Below are positions 1 to 10,305 of a DNA stretch of 64,000 nucleotides, piece by piece (the first letter of the stretch is position 1; the number at the start of each line of letters is the position of its first letter). The translations under genes and the position numbers were made by a program. The stretch covers positions 9,884,001 to 9,948,000 of the forward strand of contig JARFIW010001104.1 in assembly GCA_036346225.1 (NCBI GenBank), given 5' to 3'. A model generated the notes under the pieces. It saw only the letters and a list, made by a program, of their open reading frames with translations. It did no database searches and was not told where the DNA came from. This DNA comes from Platerodrilus igneus. Its lineage: Eukaryota; Arthropoda; Insecta; Coleoptera; Lycidae.

Positions 1-1022
1 GAAGTATGAAGCACGTAGGTAAGCTAGCAAACCTAAAATTGAAATAGACATAGTAGGGATCAGCGAAGTTCGCCAGAGGCGGGGAATTTTTGCAGTGGAG
101 ACTTCATGGTAATTCATACAGGAGCGAGGAAGGAAATTTGGGTGTGGGGATAGTTATGCGGTAAAAGATAGAATACTGTGTAGAAAATTACTTACAAAAG
201 AACGAAAGAGTACTCATGGTTAGATAAGAATCTAAACCGGTAAACACAGTAATAATACAAGTATACAAGCCCACCCTCCTCTAGCTACGGTGCGAAGAGG
301 TAGAAGCAATCTACGAAGACATCGAAGACATATTAAGATACGTAAAAGGACATGTAAATTTAATAATTACGGGGGATTTTGATGCAGTGGTAGGTTTGGG
401 TAGCGAAGGAGCGGTAGTAGGTTTATTTGGTTTAGGCACGAGAAACGACAGAGGAAATAGGCTGGTAGAATTTTGCGACAAGAACAATTTAATCATCACA
501 AACACATTATTTCAACATCTTGCCAAAAGACGATATACGTGGAAGATGCCAGGGGATATAGGAAGATATCAAATACATCACATTCTTGTTAGACAACGGT
601 TCAGGAATCAAATAAAAGACTGTAGAAGTTACCCAGAAGCAGATATAGACACTGACCACAACATCATAATTATGAAGGCCGCACTTAAATTTAAAAATTT
701 GAAAAAAAGAAACGGAAGGCACTTGGACTTAGAGAAATTAAAAGATAAACATATTCAAGAAAGATTCGAAAAAAAGTCAAATGAATTGCTTAAAGATATC
801 GGGAAAATATCTGATACTAAGGAAGTAGAAACAGAATGGAATTACATTAAATCCAGCCTAAACATGGCGACCAGAGATATTCTGGGGTATACACAAAAAG
901 AAAATAAGAAACTATGGATAACAAAGGATATTTTGAATTTAATAAAAAAAAGACAGAAATACAAAAATAAATCAGGCGAAACAGGAAAACAGAGATACAA
1001 AACCAATACATGGGAAATTGTT
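1..1022 (+). pseudogene. RTE-like LINE ORF fragment (endonuclease and linker region)
   Basis: This is a decayed copy of the same LINE whose better copy lies at 3,472-7,791; base 1 corresponds to about 3,917 of that copy and the match runs to about 4,980. The longest open part (387-1,028) reads through the end of the APE-type endonuclease (GDFDAV, then YTWKMPGD) and the charged linker before the reverse transcriptase. The first 380 bases are frameshifted and carry internal deletions compared with the better copy. The fragment ends where an inverted piece of the same LINE begins. In an active element this region would nick target DNA. Family membership is clear from the alignment; the clade (RTE/BovB-like rather than another APE-type LINE) is an inference. 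Confidence 0.85.
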
Positions 1023-1345
1023 CTTTAGCTTTCCTGCATTTACAAATAATTTTCCATTTAATGAGTTTGTGTCCCTATTTTCTTGTTTCATCTGATCTAT
1101 TATTGTATTTTCGTTTTCTATTAAATTCAGGATATGTTTTGTTATCCATGGTTTCTTATTTTCTCTTTGTGTATACCCCAGAATATCTCTGATCGCCATG
1201 TCTAAGCTGGATTTAATGTTATTCCATTCTGTTTCTACTTACTTAGTATCGGAATTTTTCCGACATCTTTCAGCAATTCATTTAACTTATTTTCAAATCT
1301 TTCGTGAATATCTTTATCTTATAGTTTCTCAAAGTTAAAGTGTCT
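1023..1345 (-). pseudogene. Inverted RTE-like LINE fragment, tail-to-tail with the preceding copy
   Basis: Read on the minus strand this piece matches about 4,665-4,990 of the better LINE copy (ILGYTQ.ENKKPWITK is readable). It begins within a few bases of the end of the plus-strand fragment and repeats part of the same region in the opposite direction, so the two form a near-perfect fold-back with almost no spacer. Because both arms contain the same LINE segment, ordinary twin-priming, in which the arms hold different segments, does not explain it. Confidence 0.8.
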
Positions 1346-2650
1346 TTTTTCGTCCACTTACGCAAATTCTTGCAGCTTTGCAAGAATCTTTCACACCCTG
1401 AAACAACATCTCACCCAAAAACTCTGTCCTCAAACACCGTAATAAACCGCTCACAACATACATATCATACATATCATTTCCAAAGGACTAAACTTCCCTA
1501 TTGCTCCCAGAAAAATTCCCACAGAGGAAATTGTTAGCTCTGTAGAATCAGTGATCCGAACTCTACCCCAAGACGGTGCTAACCTAATTCGCTTTGAAAC
1601 AACTAAATGTCTCCGGCATGCCAAAACTCCCAACAAAAACGTGACAAAGCAAGAAATGCTTTGAAACACCTACGAAGGAACAAGCAAACTGTTATACTTC
1701 TTGCAGACCAAAGTAATGCGACTGTAATTCTAAACCGTACAGAATACAAAGAAAAGATTAACTAATTATTACAAGACGGTTCCTACGCTCCTATAACCAA
1801 CGATCCCACTTCAAAACTTGAACGGGAAATTTCAGCTAGTATTCCCAAAACTATTCAAAAACGCATAATACCTCGCGAATATAAACCACCTCGCTTGTAC
1901 GGCCTTCCTCAAGTCCATAAACCTGATGTGCCACTCCGTCCGATAGTGAGCACAATGGACTCGCCAACCTAACATCTGGCAAAATAGCTAACAAATTTCT
2001 TAAAACCGTATTTCGGCAACAGCCCTACTAATGTTTTAAACACCATTCATTCTATAGAACTAATTGCAAATATTTAGCTAGGCCCTAATGATATACTAGT
2101 CAGTTTTGACGTACATCCCTATTCACAGACGTACTTGTCACAGACACTGTCCCCAACTTCTCCCTCAAGAAAACGAATTTGAGTACCCGACCACGCTCAT
2201 TGAAAAATGTTTAACTTCTACCTATTTTGTCTTCGACGGACAATTTTACAAACAAACTTCTGGCACACCCATGGGCTCACCTGTATTTGTGACCAATATA
2301 TTCATGGAGTCTTTGTAATCCATGGCTCTAGAATCCACAGACTTTAAACCAAAAACTTGGCTCCGTTATATAGATGACACTTTTGTAATCTGGCCCCATG
2401 GACACCAAACGCTCAATAATTTTCTAGATCACATAAGCAATCAACATACAGGTATTAAGTTCACTATAGAAATTGAAAAGAACGGATTTCTGCCATTCCT
2501 TGACGTTCTGGTGGAGAAAAACAACACACAGACAGACAGATACCTACATGCGTCGTCACATTATCATCTGTCACAAAAATCATCGGTAATCAACTCTCTA
2601 GTCCACCGTGCAATTAAGTTTCACAACCAGAACATTTATCTAATGAACTG
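1346..2650 (+). pseudogene. Penelope-like element reverse transcriptase, broken
   Basis: Penelope-like elements encode a telomerase-related RT followed by a GIY-YIG nuclease. Conceptual reading across frames gives the family's landmarks in order: an N-terminal LSKGLNF-like start near 1,480, a PADKGNAT-like box near 1,710, VHKPDVPLRPIVS near 1,915, VSFDV near 2,100, GTPMGSP near 2,255, RYIDDTFVIW near 2,362 (catalytic Asp pair at 2,373-2,378) and GFLPFLDVLV near 2,480. Stops and frameshifts are frequent; the stop at 2,316-2,318 is in frame between two otherwise continuous pieces, and several residues after DVLV are deleted. The 5' end abuts the inverted LINE fragment, so the true start is lost. 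Dead copy. Confidence 0.9.
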
Positions 2651-2898
2651 ACCCATCTGAAAACTAGTCTTATAAAAATCGGCTATAGCAACTCAGAGAT
2701 CTGCAGAGCAATAAGCCGGCATCTGCATCCAACACGAACCCCCAAACCACGCTGTAATTCCGACACACGGTCTTTAGTAATCCTTCGTACACAGAGTAAC
2801 AGACCGAATTGGCAAAATTCTACGTAAACACAACATCGAGACAATCTATAAGCCCGCTAATATAATTTCACAAATATTACCAACCCCAAAAATCCCTT
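2651..2898 (+). other. Penelope RT-to-nuclease linker, decayed
   Basis: Continuation of the Penelope-like coding region between the RT and the nuclease. Short readable pieces are present (for example NRPNWQNST-like frames) but no continuous frame, and no separate gene is seen. Confidence 0.6.
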
Positions 2899-3183
2899 AA
2901 AACTCCAGGCGTATATAGCATACTTTGCAGCTGCGGTTTAGTATACATAGGAGAAATAGGACGGTCAGTACAGACTAGACTAAACGAGTATAAGCGATGC
3001 GGAAGAACAAGCCAGTATAATCGCTCAGGGGTGGCCGAACACCAACATGAAACAGGACATACTATTAACTTTAACAAGACGAAACTTTTTGCCACAATTC
3101 CATTTTTCTACAACAGAAAAATCGCAGAATCCGTAGAAATCACTAAGAATTCTAACAATCTAAACAAGGACGATAGCTACTAA
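2899..3183 (+). pseudogene. Penelope-like element GIY-YIG endonuclease domain
   Basis: A 94-codon open stretch starting KTPGVYSI carries the expected signature: GVYSI, then CSCGLVYIGEIGRS (GIY-YIG-type core), a TRLNEYKR helix, GVAEHQHETGH and a closing R-KIAESVEI helix. It ends at TAA (3,181-3,183), probably a CAA-to-TAA change because a plausible C-terminal tail continues in frame. In Penelope-like elements this domain cuts target DNA for insertion. It follows the RT piece in the correct order and strand. It has no start codon of its own; it is the C-terminal part of the RT polyprotein. Confidence 0.88.
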
Positions 3184-3445
3184 TTTTCTCTCATTTACAA
3201 AAGAGCTAAAAACACAACCGTAACGTTCACTGATCCACTACACTCTCCTCTCTATTCATGATCACTCATGCATCAAGTTCTCGCCCTATATAAACTTCGC
3301 TACTTTCAGCAGTTACTTTGCCATAAGACACCTATTGGCTTAAATGGGCTGGTGAGTCTGGTAGTTCAGAAGTAACGTTTTCATAATTTTTTACACTTTA
3401 ACTTGTCTACTTAATATTTTATCATTCTTATCTTTATTATTATTT
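3184..3445 (+). mobile_element. Penelope-like element 3' tail, first part
   Basis: Non-coding A+T-rich sequence downstream of the nuclease. It is interrupted at 3,472 by the LINE insertion; the remainder appears at 7,818 onward. Confidence 0.55.
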
Positions 3446-3471
3446 TTTTTATATTTATATATCATTTTTTT
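3446..3471 (+). repeat. Left copy of a ~26-bp imperfect target-site duplication
   Basis: The T- and AT-rich block just before the LINE start matches 7,792-7,817, just after its end, with two mismatches. It is low-complexity, so alone it would be weak; the joined flanks also make sense as one Penelope tail. Confidence 0.6.
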
Positions 3472-3849
3472 CCATTTCGAATGGACCTGCACCTTGCCGA
3501 AGTTCTAAATTACTAGAACAGGTGAAATGGCTTGCGCGTTCTAATGAGCTAAAGAGCCAAACTACAGGTCCAACGAATGTATTAGGGTCGTTAGTGAGGA
3601 ACCAGACTAAGACAGGTCCCCGAAAGAGGGCAGCGGCTCTTTCGGTACTTAGATTGGCAGAGACCATAGGGGTCGGTATGACAGTCTAAGACACACTACC
3701 ACGATGTGAAAGGCAACGGGAAACCACCACATTATCTCCCAATTACACAGCGTACCTAAATCATAACAAACATGATGGCGTTCTCTGGGGTAAAAGATTC
3801 CGGAGTTAAAATAGTCCCCCATTCGGATCTCCGGGAGGGGACTACTTAG
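3472..3849 (+). promoter_or_regulatory. LINE 5' UTR with strong predicted RNA stems
   Basis: No ORF crosses this leader; an in-frame stop sits at 3,847-3,849. It contains inverted repeats: GGACCTG (3,483-3,489) with CAGGTCC (3,565-3,571), CACCT/AGGTG plus GTTCTA/TAGAAC (3,490-3,524), and a 9-bp stem CCGAAAGAG/CTCTTTCGG (3,620-3,645). LINE leaders often hold an internal promoter and sometimes a self-cleaving ribozyme; the HDV-ribozyme strand order could not be matched here. Confidence 0.55.
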
Positions 3850-6754
3850 GAGGATGCGATCGGAAAGTTAAAAATAAGAGTCGGGAACATTCTGCGAGTC
3901 GGAGCGTGGAATGTTAGAAGTATGAAGCAAGTAGGTAAGATAGAGAACCTAAAAATCGAAATGAATAGGTTATCACTAGACATAGTAGGGATTAGCGAAG
4001 TTCGGTGGCCAGAGGCGGGGGATTTTTGGAGTGGAGACTTCAGGGTAATTCATACAGGAGCAGAGGATGGAAATTTGGGTGTGGGGATAGTTATGCGGAA
4101 AAAGATAGGATACTGTGTAGAAAATTACTTACAAAAGAACGAAAAAGTACTCATGGTTAGATTAGAATCTAAACCGGTAAACACAGTAATAATACAAGTA
4201 TACATGCCCACCTCTAGCTATAGTGACGAAGAGGTAGAAGACATCTACAAAGATATCGAAGACATATTAAGATACGTAAAAGGACATGAAAATTTAATAA
4301 TTACGGGGGATTTTAATGCCGTGTTAGGTGAGGGTAGGGAAGGAGCGGTAGTAGATTTATTTGGTTTAGGCACGAGAAACGACAGGAGAAATAGGCTGTT
4401 AGAATTTTGAGACAAGAACAATTTAATCATCACAAACACATTATTTCAACATCATGCTAGAGGACGATATACTTGGAAGATGCCAGGAGATATAGGAAGA
4501 CATCAAATAGATTACATTCTTTTTAGACAACGGTTTAGGAATCAAGTAAAAGACTGTAGAAGCTACCCAGAAGCAGATATAGATACTGACCACAACATCG
4601 TAATTATGAAGGCTGCACTTAAATTTAAGAATGTGAAAAAAAGAAACGGAAAAAGGCAATTGGACTTAGAGAAACTAAAAGATAAAGATATTCAACAAAG
4701 ATTCGAAAAAAAGTCAAATGAATTGCTCAAAGATATCGGGAAAATATCTGATACTAAGGAAGTAGAAACAGAATTGAATAACATTAAATCCAGCTTAGAC
4801 ATATCGGCCAGAGATATTCTGGGGTATACACAAAAAGAAAATAAGAAACCATGGATAACAAAGGATATCCTGAATTTAATAGAAGAAAGACGAAAATACA
4901 AAAATAAATCAGACGAAACAGGAAAACAGAGATACAAAGCTATAAAATGGGAAATTATTCGAAAATGCAAGAAAGCTAAAGAACAATGGATTGATGAAAA
5001 GTGCAAAGAGGTACAAACGAAGATGGAAATAGGAAAGACAGACGAAGCATACAAATTAATTAGAATGAATTTTAGGGCCATAAAACCGTAAAATATAAGG
5101 GACGCACAAGGAAACGTCATCATAGAAAACGTAGAGAAAGTGGGTAGATGGCAAGAATATATAAGGAATTTATATGCAGGAGAGGAACTAACTGCATTAG
5201 AACAGCAATCAGACATTGAAAATGATGACTTGGGATATCCTATACTTAGAGAGGAGTTTGAATTAGCATTAAAGAGTCTGAAAAATGGTAAGGCGCCAGG
5301 TACAGATAAGGTGCAAGCAGAAACTCTAAAAGCCGCTGGACAAGCAGTAACAGAACGTCTCTTCCAACTTGTAAGCTATATGTATGAGACAGACGAGATA
5401 CCCAAAGATTTTAAACGTAGCATCATAGTAACTATACCAAAAAAGAAAGGTGCGGATAGATGTGAAAATTTTCGAACAATAAGTTTGACAGTACACGTGT
5501 CAAAAATATTAACTAGAATTGTGCAAAGACGAATGGAAAAACGGGCGGAAGAAATACTAGGAGAAGACCAATTTGGGTTTAGGCGAAACAAGGGAACACG
5601 GGAGGCTATTTTAGCTCTGAGAGTGATAATGGAGAAAACAATAGAAAAAGGTGAAAGCGTGTATATAGGGTTTGTAGATCTGGAAAAAAGCATTCGACAA
5701 TGTAAATTGGAAAAAATGTTTGAAATACTCAAAAAGATTGGAATGAGTTATAGGGATAGACGAATAGTACATAGCTTATACAAAGAGCAAACAGCAGTAA
5801 TAGAATTAGAGCAGGAACGTAGAGAAGTAAACATTAGGAAAGGGGTGAGACAGGGATGTGCCCTATCCCCATTGATTTTTAACTTGTACATAGAAGACTC
5901 AATGATTACTGTCAAATGCAGGAAGACATTTAGAATTACTGTGCAGGGACAAAAAATTGATATGCTTAGATTTGCAGATGATATAGTGGTATTAGCTGCT
6001 AGTAAGGAAGAGTTAGAAGCTGCTCTTAATGAAATGGAAACGGTTCTAACAGAGAGATACGGTATGAAAATTAACAAAACTAAAACTAAAGTTCTAGTAT
6101 GCAAAGGTGGGGAAAATAAATCAAAAACAAGAATACAAGTATGTAACACGAACTTACAAGAGGTTAAGGATTTCTGCTACCTAGGAAGCCAAATAACGCA
6201 AGATGGGAATAGCACAAAAGATATAAAACAAAGATTAGCACAAGGTCGTGCTACATTTAAAAAGAAAAAGCAACTACTGTGCTCAAAGACCACAAACATA
6301 GAAACAAGGAAAAGCTTGATTAAAACATATGTGTGGAGCACAGCACTGTACGGCTGTGAAGCCTGGACAGTAGGAGAAGCGGACAAGAAAAAGGTAGAAG
6401 CCCTTGAAATGTGGTGCCACAGACGTATGATGAAGATATCATGGACAGAAAAAGTTAAGAACGAAGAGGTACTAAAAATGGTAGGGGAAGAAAGAAATAT
6501 GTGGAAAACGGTAAAAAAGAGGAGAGATAAGATGATAGGCCACATACTATGGCATGAGGGAATAGTGCGGAATATATTAGAAGCAGAGATAGGAAAAAAG
6601 AGAGTTAGTGATATACCTGTTACACTATTGCACACAGATAGTAAAAGATGTAGGCTGTAGGGGTTTCAGAGAGATGTGTAGGCTAGCCCAGAATAGAAAC
6701 AATGGAGGTACGCATCCAACCAATCCCAAGATGGATAAACTAATGACGAAATAA
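3850..6754 (+). pseudogene. RTE-like LINE polyprotein: APE endonuclease plus reverse transcriptase
   Basis: The frame opens after 3,849; the first Met is at 3,922 but homology (ILRVGAWNVRSM) starts upstream of it. Order: APE endonuclease (GISEVRW, then YMPTSSY, then GDFNAV), a charged linker, RT with GKAPGTDK (~5,290), FVDLEK (~5,670), RQGCALSPLIFNLY (~5,850) and FADD (5,971-5,982), then an ALYGCEAW/RRMMKISW C-terminal domain. One frame covers almost everything, but TGA at 4,408-4,410 and TAA at 5,089-5,091 (made by a 6-nt deletion) break it. Compensating one-base indels near 5,690 and 5,710 scramble AFDNV after the first catalytic Asp, and a frameshift near 6,605 displaces the last ~45 codons, whose original frame stops at 6,752-6,754. 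Inactive, but the best copy here. Confidence 0.9.
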
Positions 6755-7319
6755 TAACTGTGATGAATATTATAAGTAACTACAAGAAGAGCAATATTCT
6801 CGAATAATGTTAAGTGTGTGAAAGGATTTACTGGAAAACCATTACTTCGGCAAATGTCTAAGTGTTGGGGGATCTTGGTAGCCACAGGTTGCTTAACCCC
6901 CTTCACTGAATCTTGCTGAAATAGGGCATAAAATTAGAAAACAATAGAGGGGAAACGAGCTGTATACACATGCTGTGTGAGAATTTCAGGAAACTATGTA
7001 GGCTAGCTCAGAATATAAATAAGTGCAGGTACGTGTCCAATCAGTTTTGAGACGGAAAACTTAATGACGAAAAAATAAGCGCAGATAAATCTGATGATTA
7101 GTATAAACAACTAGTTGTTGGTTGCGAAATATCTGCAACTAATGAGGACTGTGCGAAAAGATATATTGGAAAATGTATTAAATCGGTAAATGGTTAAGTG
7201 TTGGGGGAACTTGGCAGCCACAGGCTGCTTACCTCCCTTCACAACCACTGAAGGTCGGAGAAATAGGGTATATAAGTGTAAAACAATAGAAGGTGACTGA
7301 ACTGCATCTAACAAGAAAG
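6755..7319 (+). repeat. LINE 3' spacer, short ORF-end repeat and second spacer
   Basis: A ~200-bp spacer follows the ORF end. Near 6,985-7,065 a short second copy of the ORF end appears (AGGAAACTATGTAGGCTAGC resembles 6,671-6,690), followed by a related spacer to about 7,318 containing TGTTGGGGGAACTTGGCAGC. The same spacer occurs at 42,060-42,230, 41,760-41,960 and 29,400-29,590 on the minus strand. Confidence 0.75.
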
Positions 7320-7791
7320 AACAGCGCTTATGAGAAAAGACAACAAACATAAAACAAGAAGAAAATTGTTGAAAGCATATGTGTGGAGCACAGCACAGTA
7401 TGCCTATGAAATACGGGCAGTCTGAAACGCAGACAGAAAAACGGTAGCAGCCTTTTGAAATGCTGTGCTTCAGATGTATGAGGACGATAGCATGGACAGA
7501 CAAAGATAATAACAAATAGGTTATAGAAATAGTAAGGGAACAAGGATATCTGGGGAAAAAGATAAGAGAAATAGAAGGGCAGAATACGTTCTAAGGCATT
7601 TTTGGGGAATAGTATGGGATATATTACAAGCAGAGATAGGAAAAAAGAGGTAGATGTAGACCTAGATCAGATAGGTATAGATGCAGACTGTGCAAATTTC
7701 AGGGAAATCTGTAGGTTAGTTCAGAATAGGAAACAATGATGGTACGCGTCTAACCAGTTCCAGGACTGAAGACCTAATGATGATGATTTCA
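7320..7791 (+). pseudogene. Second LINE RT C-terminus within the compound 3' end
   Basis: Matches about 6,280-6,745 of the same element (TGTGGAGCACAGCAC, then the CEAW/RRMM region) with many indels, and ends at the (ATG)n-like LINE 3' end. Its junction with the spacer (CATCTAACAAG) is shared with the minus-strand copies near 41,700 and 29,350, so it predates their dispersal. Confidence 0.75.
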
Positions 7792-7905
7792 TTTTTATAT
7801 TTATATTTCATTTTCTTTTTTTGTCCTGATGAATCCTCTTACAAAAGTGGACGAATCGTCGACCTTAGTTTATAAAATGACACGGTTCCAACCCGGACCA
7901 TAAAT
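7792..7905 (+). mobile_element. Right target duplication and rest of the Penelope-like tail
   Basis: 7,792-7,817 repeats the sequence before the LINE. The following TCCTGATGAATCC...CGAATCGTCGACC block resembles the CTGATGA...CGAAACGTCG-type terminal sequence commonly seen in Penelope-like elements; that resemblance is from memory of the family. The end point is approximate. Confidence 0.5.
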
Positions 7906-9038
7906 ATTTATAATATTTCTTTACTGCAAGAAAAGTTGACTTGTTTCATTATGAAAAACTAAGCATAAACACAATATCAATGTAACTGAAGCACTGCATG
8001 TTCCTGTGTTGCAAAAGGGCAACAATCAATAATGAAAGTACATAATTAGCAAAAAATAATAAATATTGAAACTTTCTCACACTTGATTTCTAATATTCTT
8101 TTACAACACTTACCAACTCATCAACAGAGATCTTATTTTACAAAAATATTTGTTGAGCTTTGATTATATAAAAGCACCTGTGAATAGATTCGCATTACTT
8201 TATGGAAGCTGATACTCAACTAAAGGAGAGCAAGCAGTATGTAAATACTGAATAAACCTCAAGCACACGCCTACCTAACATTCTTTGGAATGTGAAGCAA
8301 TAAAATGAAGCAATTACAAAAGTGATTAGAAATTATTTTCTAAGAAGCTTTAACGTTTTGCGTTTTCGGGGCATTGGGTATCAATAGGTTAAACCAATAT
8401 ATTATTTGTTCGTTTATTTATGGAGTTGGAATAAACCAAACACTTGCAATTTAAGGTTAGTATATACGTGAAATACCTTTAGAACATTTCTATTGTTTAA
8501 TAATACGTACAGTACATATTAAGTTTAATTATAGAAGATCAAATTATATCTATTAATATAGGATTCGGTATAGTAATATATGAAGCGAACGTTACACTAT
8601 TACCAAGTATACGTCGGTCGCGTGGCGCAGTTGACTGTTCCAGCGCACGGTATAATTTCGTTCTAAGGATTACTGGTTCGAACCTCATCCGAGCATCCAT
8701 GCAGCGCACACGATAAATACGTGCTCTGTGCAAATGTTTGGTAGAGAGACGCTTGTATAATATCCTACAGCTTGCCTAAATCAGTTGGTAAATTGTGTGG
8801 GAAAAGCAAGTTACATTTTTTTAGAATTTTATAGATATTAAAAATAAATCTTTTCCTTGTTATTGGAAATGTATTAAATTTTCGTTCTTGTTTTGGTTAG
8901 AAATCTTTAATGACATTATAGTATAACCTATTAACTGAATTAGATTGATTGATATTAGGAGGGATTTCTGTTGAAATACAGTATTTTATATATTTCTAAG
9001 TCTTTAATAAGGTAGTTTAGTTATACACGTAGGAAACG
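7906..9038. other. Anonymous A+T-rich sequence
   Basis: No coding frame or known repeat recognised apart from the tRNA-like block at 8,616-8,697. Confidence 0.6.
8616..8697 (+). repeat. tRNA-like sequence, possible SINE head or tRNA relic
   Basis: TGGCGCAGTTGA resembles a pol III A box, and GGTTCGAACC about 50 bases later a B box. The acceptor and T-stem pairings are poor, so a working tRNA is unlikely. It does not match the large SINE family elsewhere in the window. Confidence 0.4.
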
Positions 9039-9624
9039 TTAATAAACGTTAAAACGCCATCTTTCCTGAAAATTTGTTATGTATGCTTGGTGAAGATTTT
9101 CTGTGGAACAATGGTGTGAATTATTAAACACTCCGTTTTTCGTAAACTTTGCTTCATCGCTCCAAATAATATTTTTCAAAAACTGTTCATCTTTTTGCGT
9201 TCTAAGTAATAAAAATTCGCAAAACAACATCCTTCTTTCGAAATCGGTTTCCTTAAGGTGATGAACAGAATAAAGTGACCAACTTTTAAAATTATTTGCC
9301 TTCAAAATATTGTATATGGAACTACCATTCCTATATCCTGCACAGCATTATTTAGTGAAGCTCTGCTGCATGAAAATATGCCAATACATTAGTAACTCCA
9401 ATTACTTCCTCCGTCACGGTGCTGGTCCTGTTCTTCTTCGTAATAAATGATCCATTATTCGCACAGTTTTCAAGAATAGTTTTAAGAAGCCTAACATTCG
9501 GCGCTGGCTTTTCAGGAAATTTTTGATGAAAGACATCGCAAGTTCTTTGAAGAATTCTGTTGCATTCGCCATAAATAATTTTCATTTCGAGATAATCTTG
9601 ATTTGTAAAGTTTCGATTAGCCAT
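9039..9624 (-). pseudogene. DUF4817-type Tc1/mariner transposase, 5' half
   Basis: The minus-strand frame from 9,624 begins MANRNFTNQDYLEMKIIYGE, the helix-turn-helix start typical of DUF4817 transposases (YGECNR...FPEK.AP...L). A second frame (9,305-9,039) gives the start of the catalytic domain, with the first Asp in WSDEAKF and the ENLHQA segment. A frameshift near 9,330 separates the halves. The protein stops after the WRFNVY region, so the second and third catalytic acids are missing. The 5' flank appears to have been split by the BEL/Pao insertion to its right. No 3' terminal repeat was seen. Confidence 0.75.
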
Positions 9625-9791
9625 TACAAATAACTAAAGTACAGGAATTGCAACCTGCGGAGAATTATCTACATTTGACGTTTCGTAAAAATAACCAATT
9701 ATTCTTTTGTTAATGTATCGGACAAAAGCTACTTGATAGTAGCAAATGTTATTATGTTACTGAACTGGTGCATTTTTTCTTTTAATGCAAA

Positions 9792-9797
9792 TAACTC
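9792..9797 (+). repeat. Left target duplication of BEL1 (TAACTC)
   Basis: TAACTC precedes the left LTR and follows the right LTR (15,681-15,686). Depending on where the LTR end is drawn, the duplication is 4-6 bp (ACTC at minimum). Confidence 0.7.
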
Positions 9798-10096
9798 TGT
9801 GTGGTACACGTTGGAGTGTATAAAAATCGGGACAGCTCCAGAACGTTTCCCAAAGCGTAAAGCTTAGCAAATGGACTGTAATTGTATGCAATTGGAGGTA
9901 AGGCGCGAAAAACAGTAACATAGGTTAAACCGTAATTAATGCTTTGCTTACCTTGCAATGTTGTTCACCAATTTACTCCCGCGTTGGTGAAGCGAAAAGG
10001 CTTTATCGCTCCGCCATATGTGTAGCACAACAACAATATACGATAAGGCCATCTATACTGTCAATCGCTGACCTCCAACTGTATGAAGTTTTAACA
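9798..10096 (-). repeat. BEL1 3' LTR (internally deleted)
   Basis: 299 bp, TGTGTGG...TTTTAACA on the plus strand. It aligns along its whole length to 15,272-15,682 except that 112 bp (15,458-15,569) are missing. The purine-rich GGGTGGGTGG on the minus strand just inside it (about 10,099-10,110) is the likely polypurine tract. Confidence 0.92.
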
Positions 10097-10305
10097 TACC
10101 ACCCACCCAAAATGGTAAATTTTGTTGTATACCGTGAAATGAATGGGAGAAAAAATGAAAATAGAAATTTTAAAAAAATGTTTAAGTATGTATAAATTAA
10201 TCGAGTACTCTGCATTTTGCTTCCTGCATTAAAATATAAAATAAAACATAATTTGTAGAGAAAGAAGAAAAAAAATAAAAATTGCATGTTAGAATACTGA
10301 ATTAC

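Larger units (their letters stand above)
3472..7791 (+). mobile_element. Compound RTE-like LINE, nearly full length, with repeated 3' end
   Basis: Starts at CCATTTCGAATGG, the same 5' end as the inverted copy at 44,644, whose limits are set by a target duplication. It has a ~380-bp 5' UTR, one long ORF (endonuclease plus RT), then a spacer, a second short piece of ORF end, a second spacer, and a third piece of RT C-terminus before the final TGATGA-type tail. All three loci of this family in the window share the spacer/RT-tail alternation. RTE-group LINEs normally have a short 3' UTR ending in short tandem repeats, which fits the (ATG)n-like end. Confidence 0.85.

Noticed and set aside
3540..3560. 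Hammerhead-ribozyme-like CTAATGAG in the LINE leader
   Set aside because: Core is mismatched and the three-stem layout with a GAAA partner is not present.
5376..6149. Long minus-strand frames opposite the LINE RT
   Set aside because: Antisense shadows of the RT reading frame.
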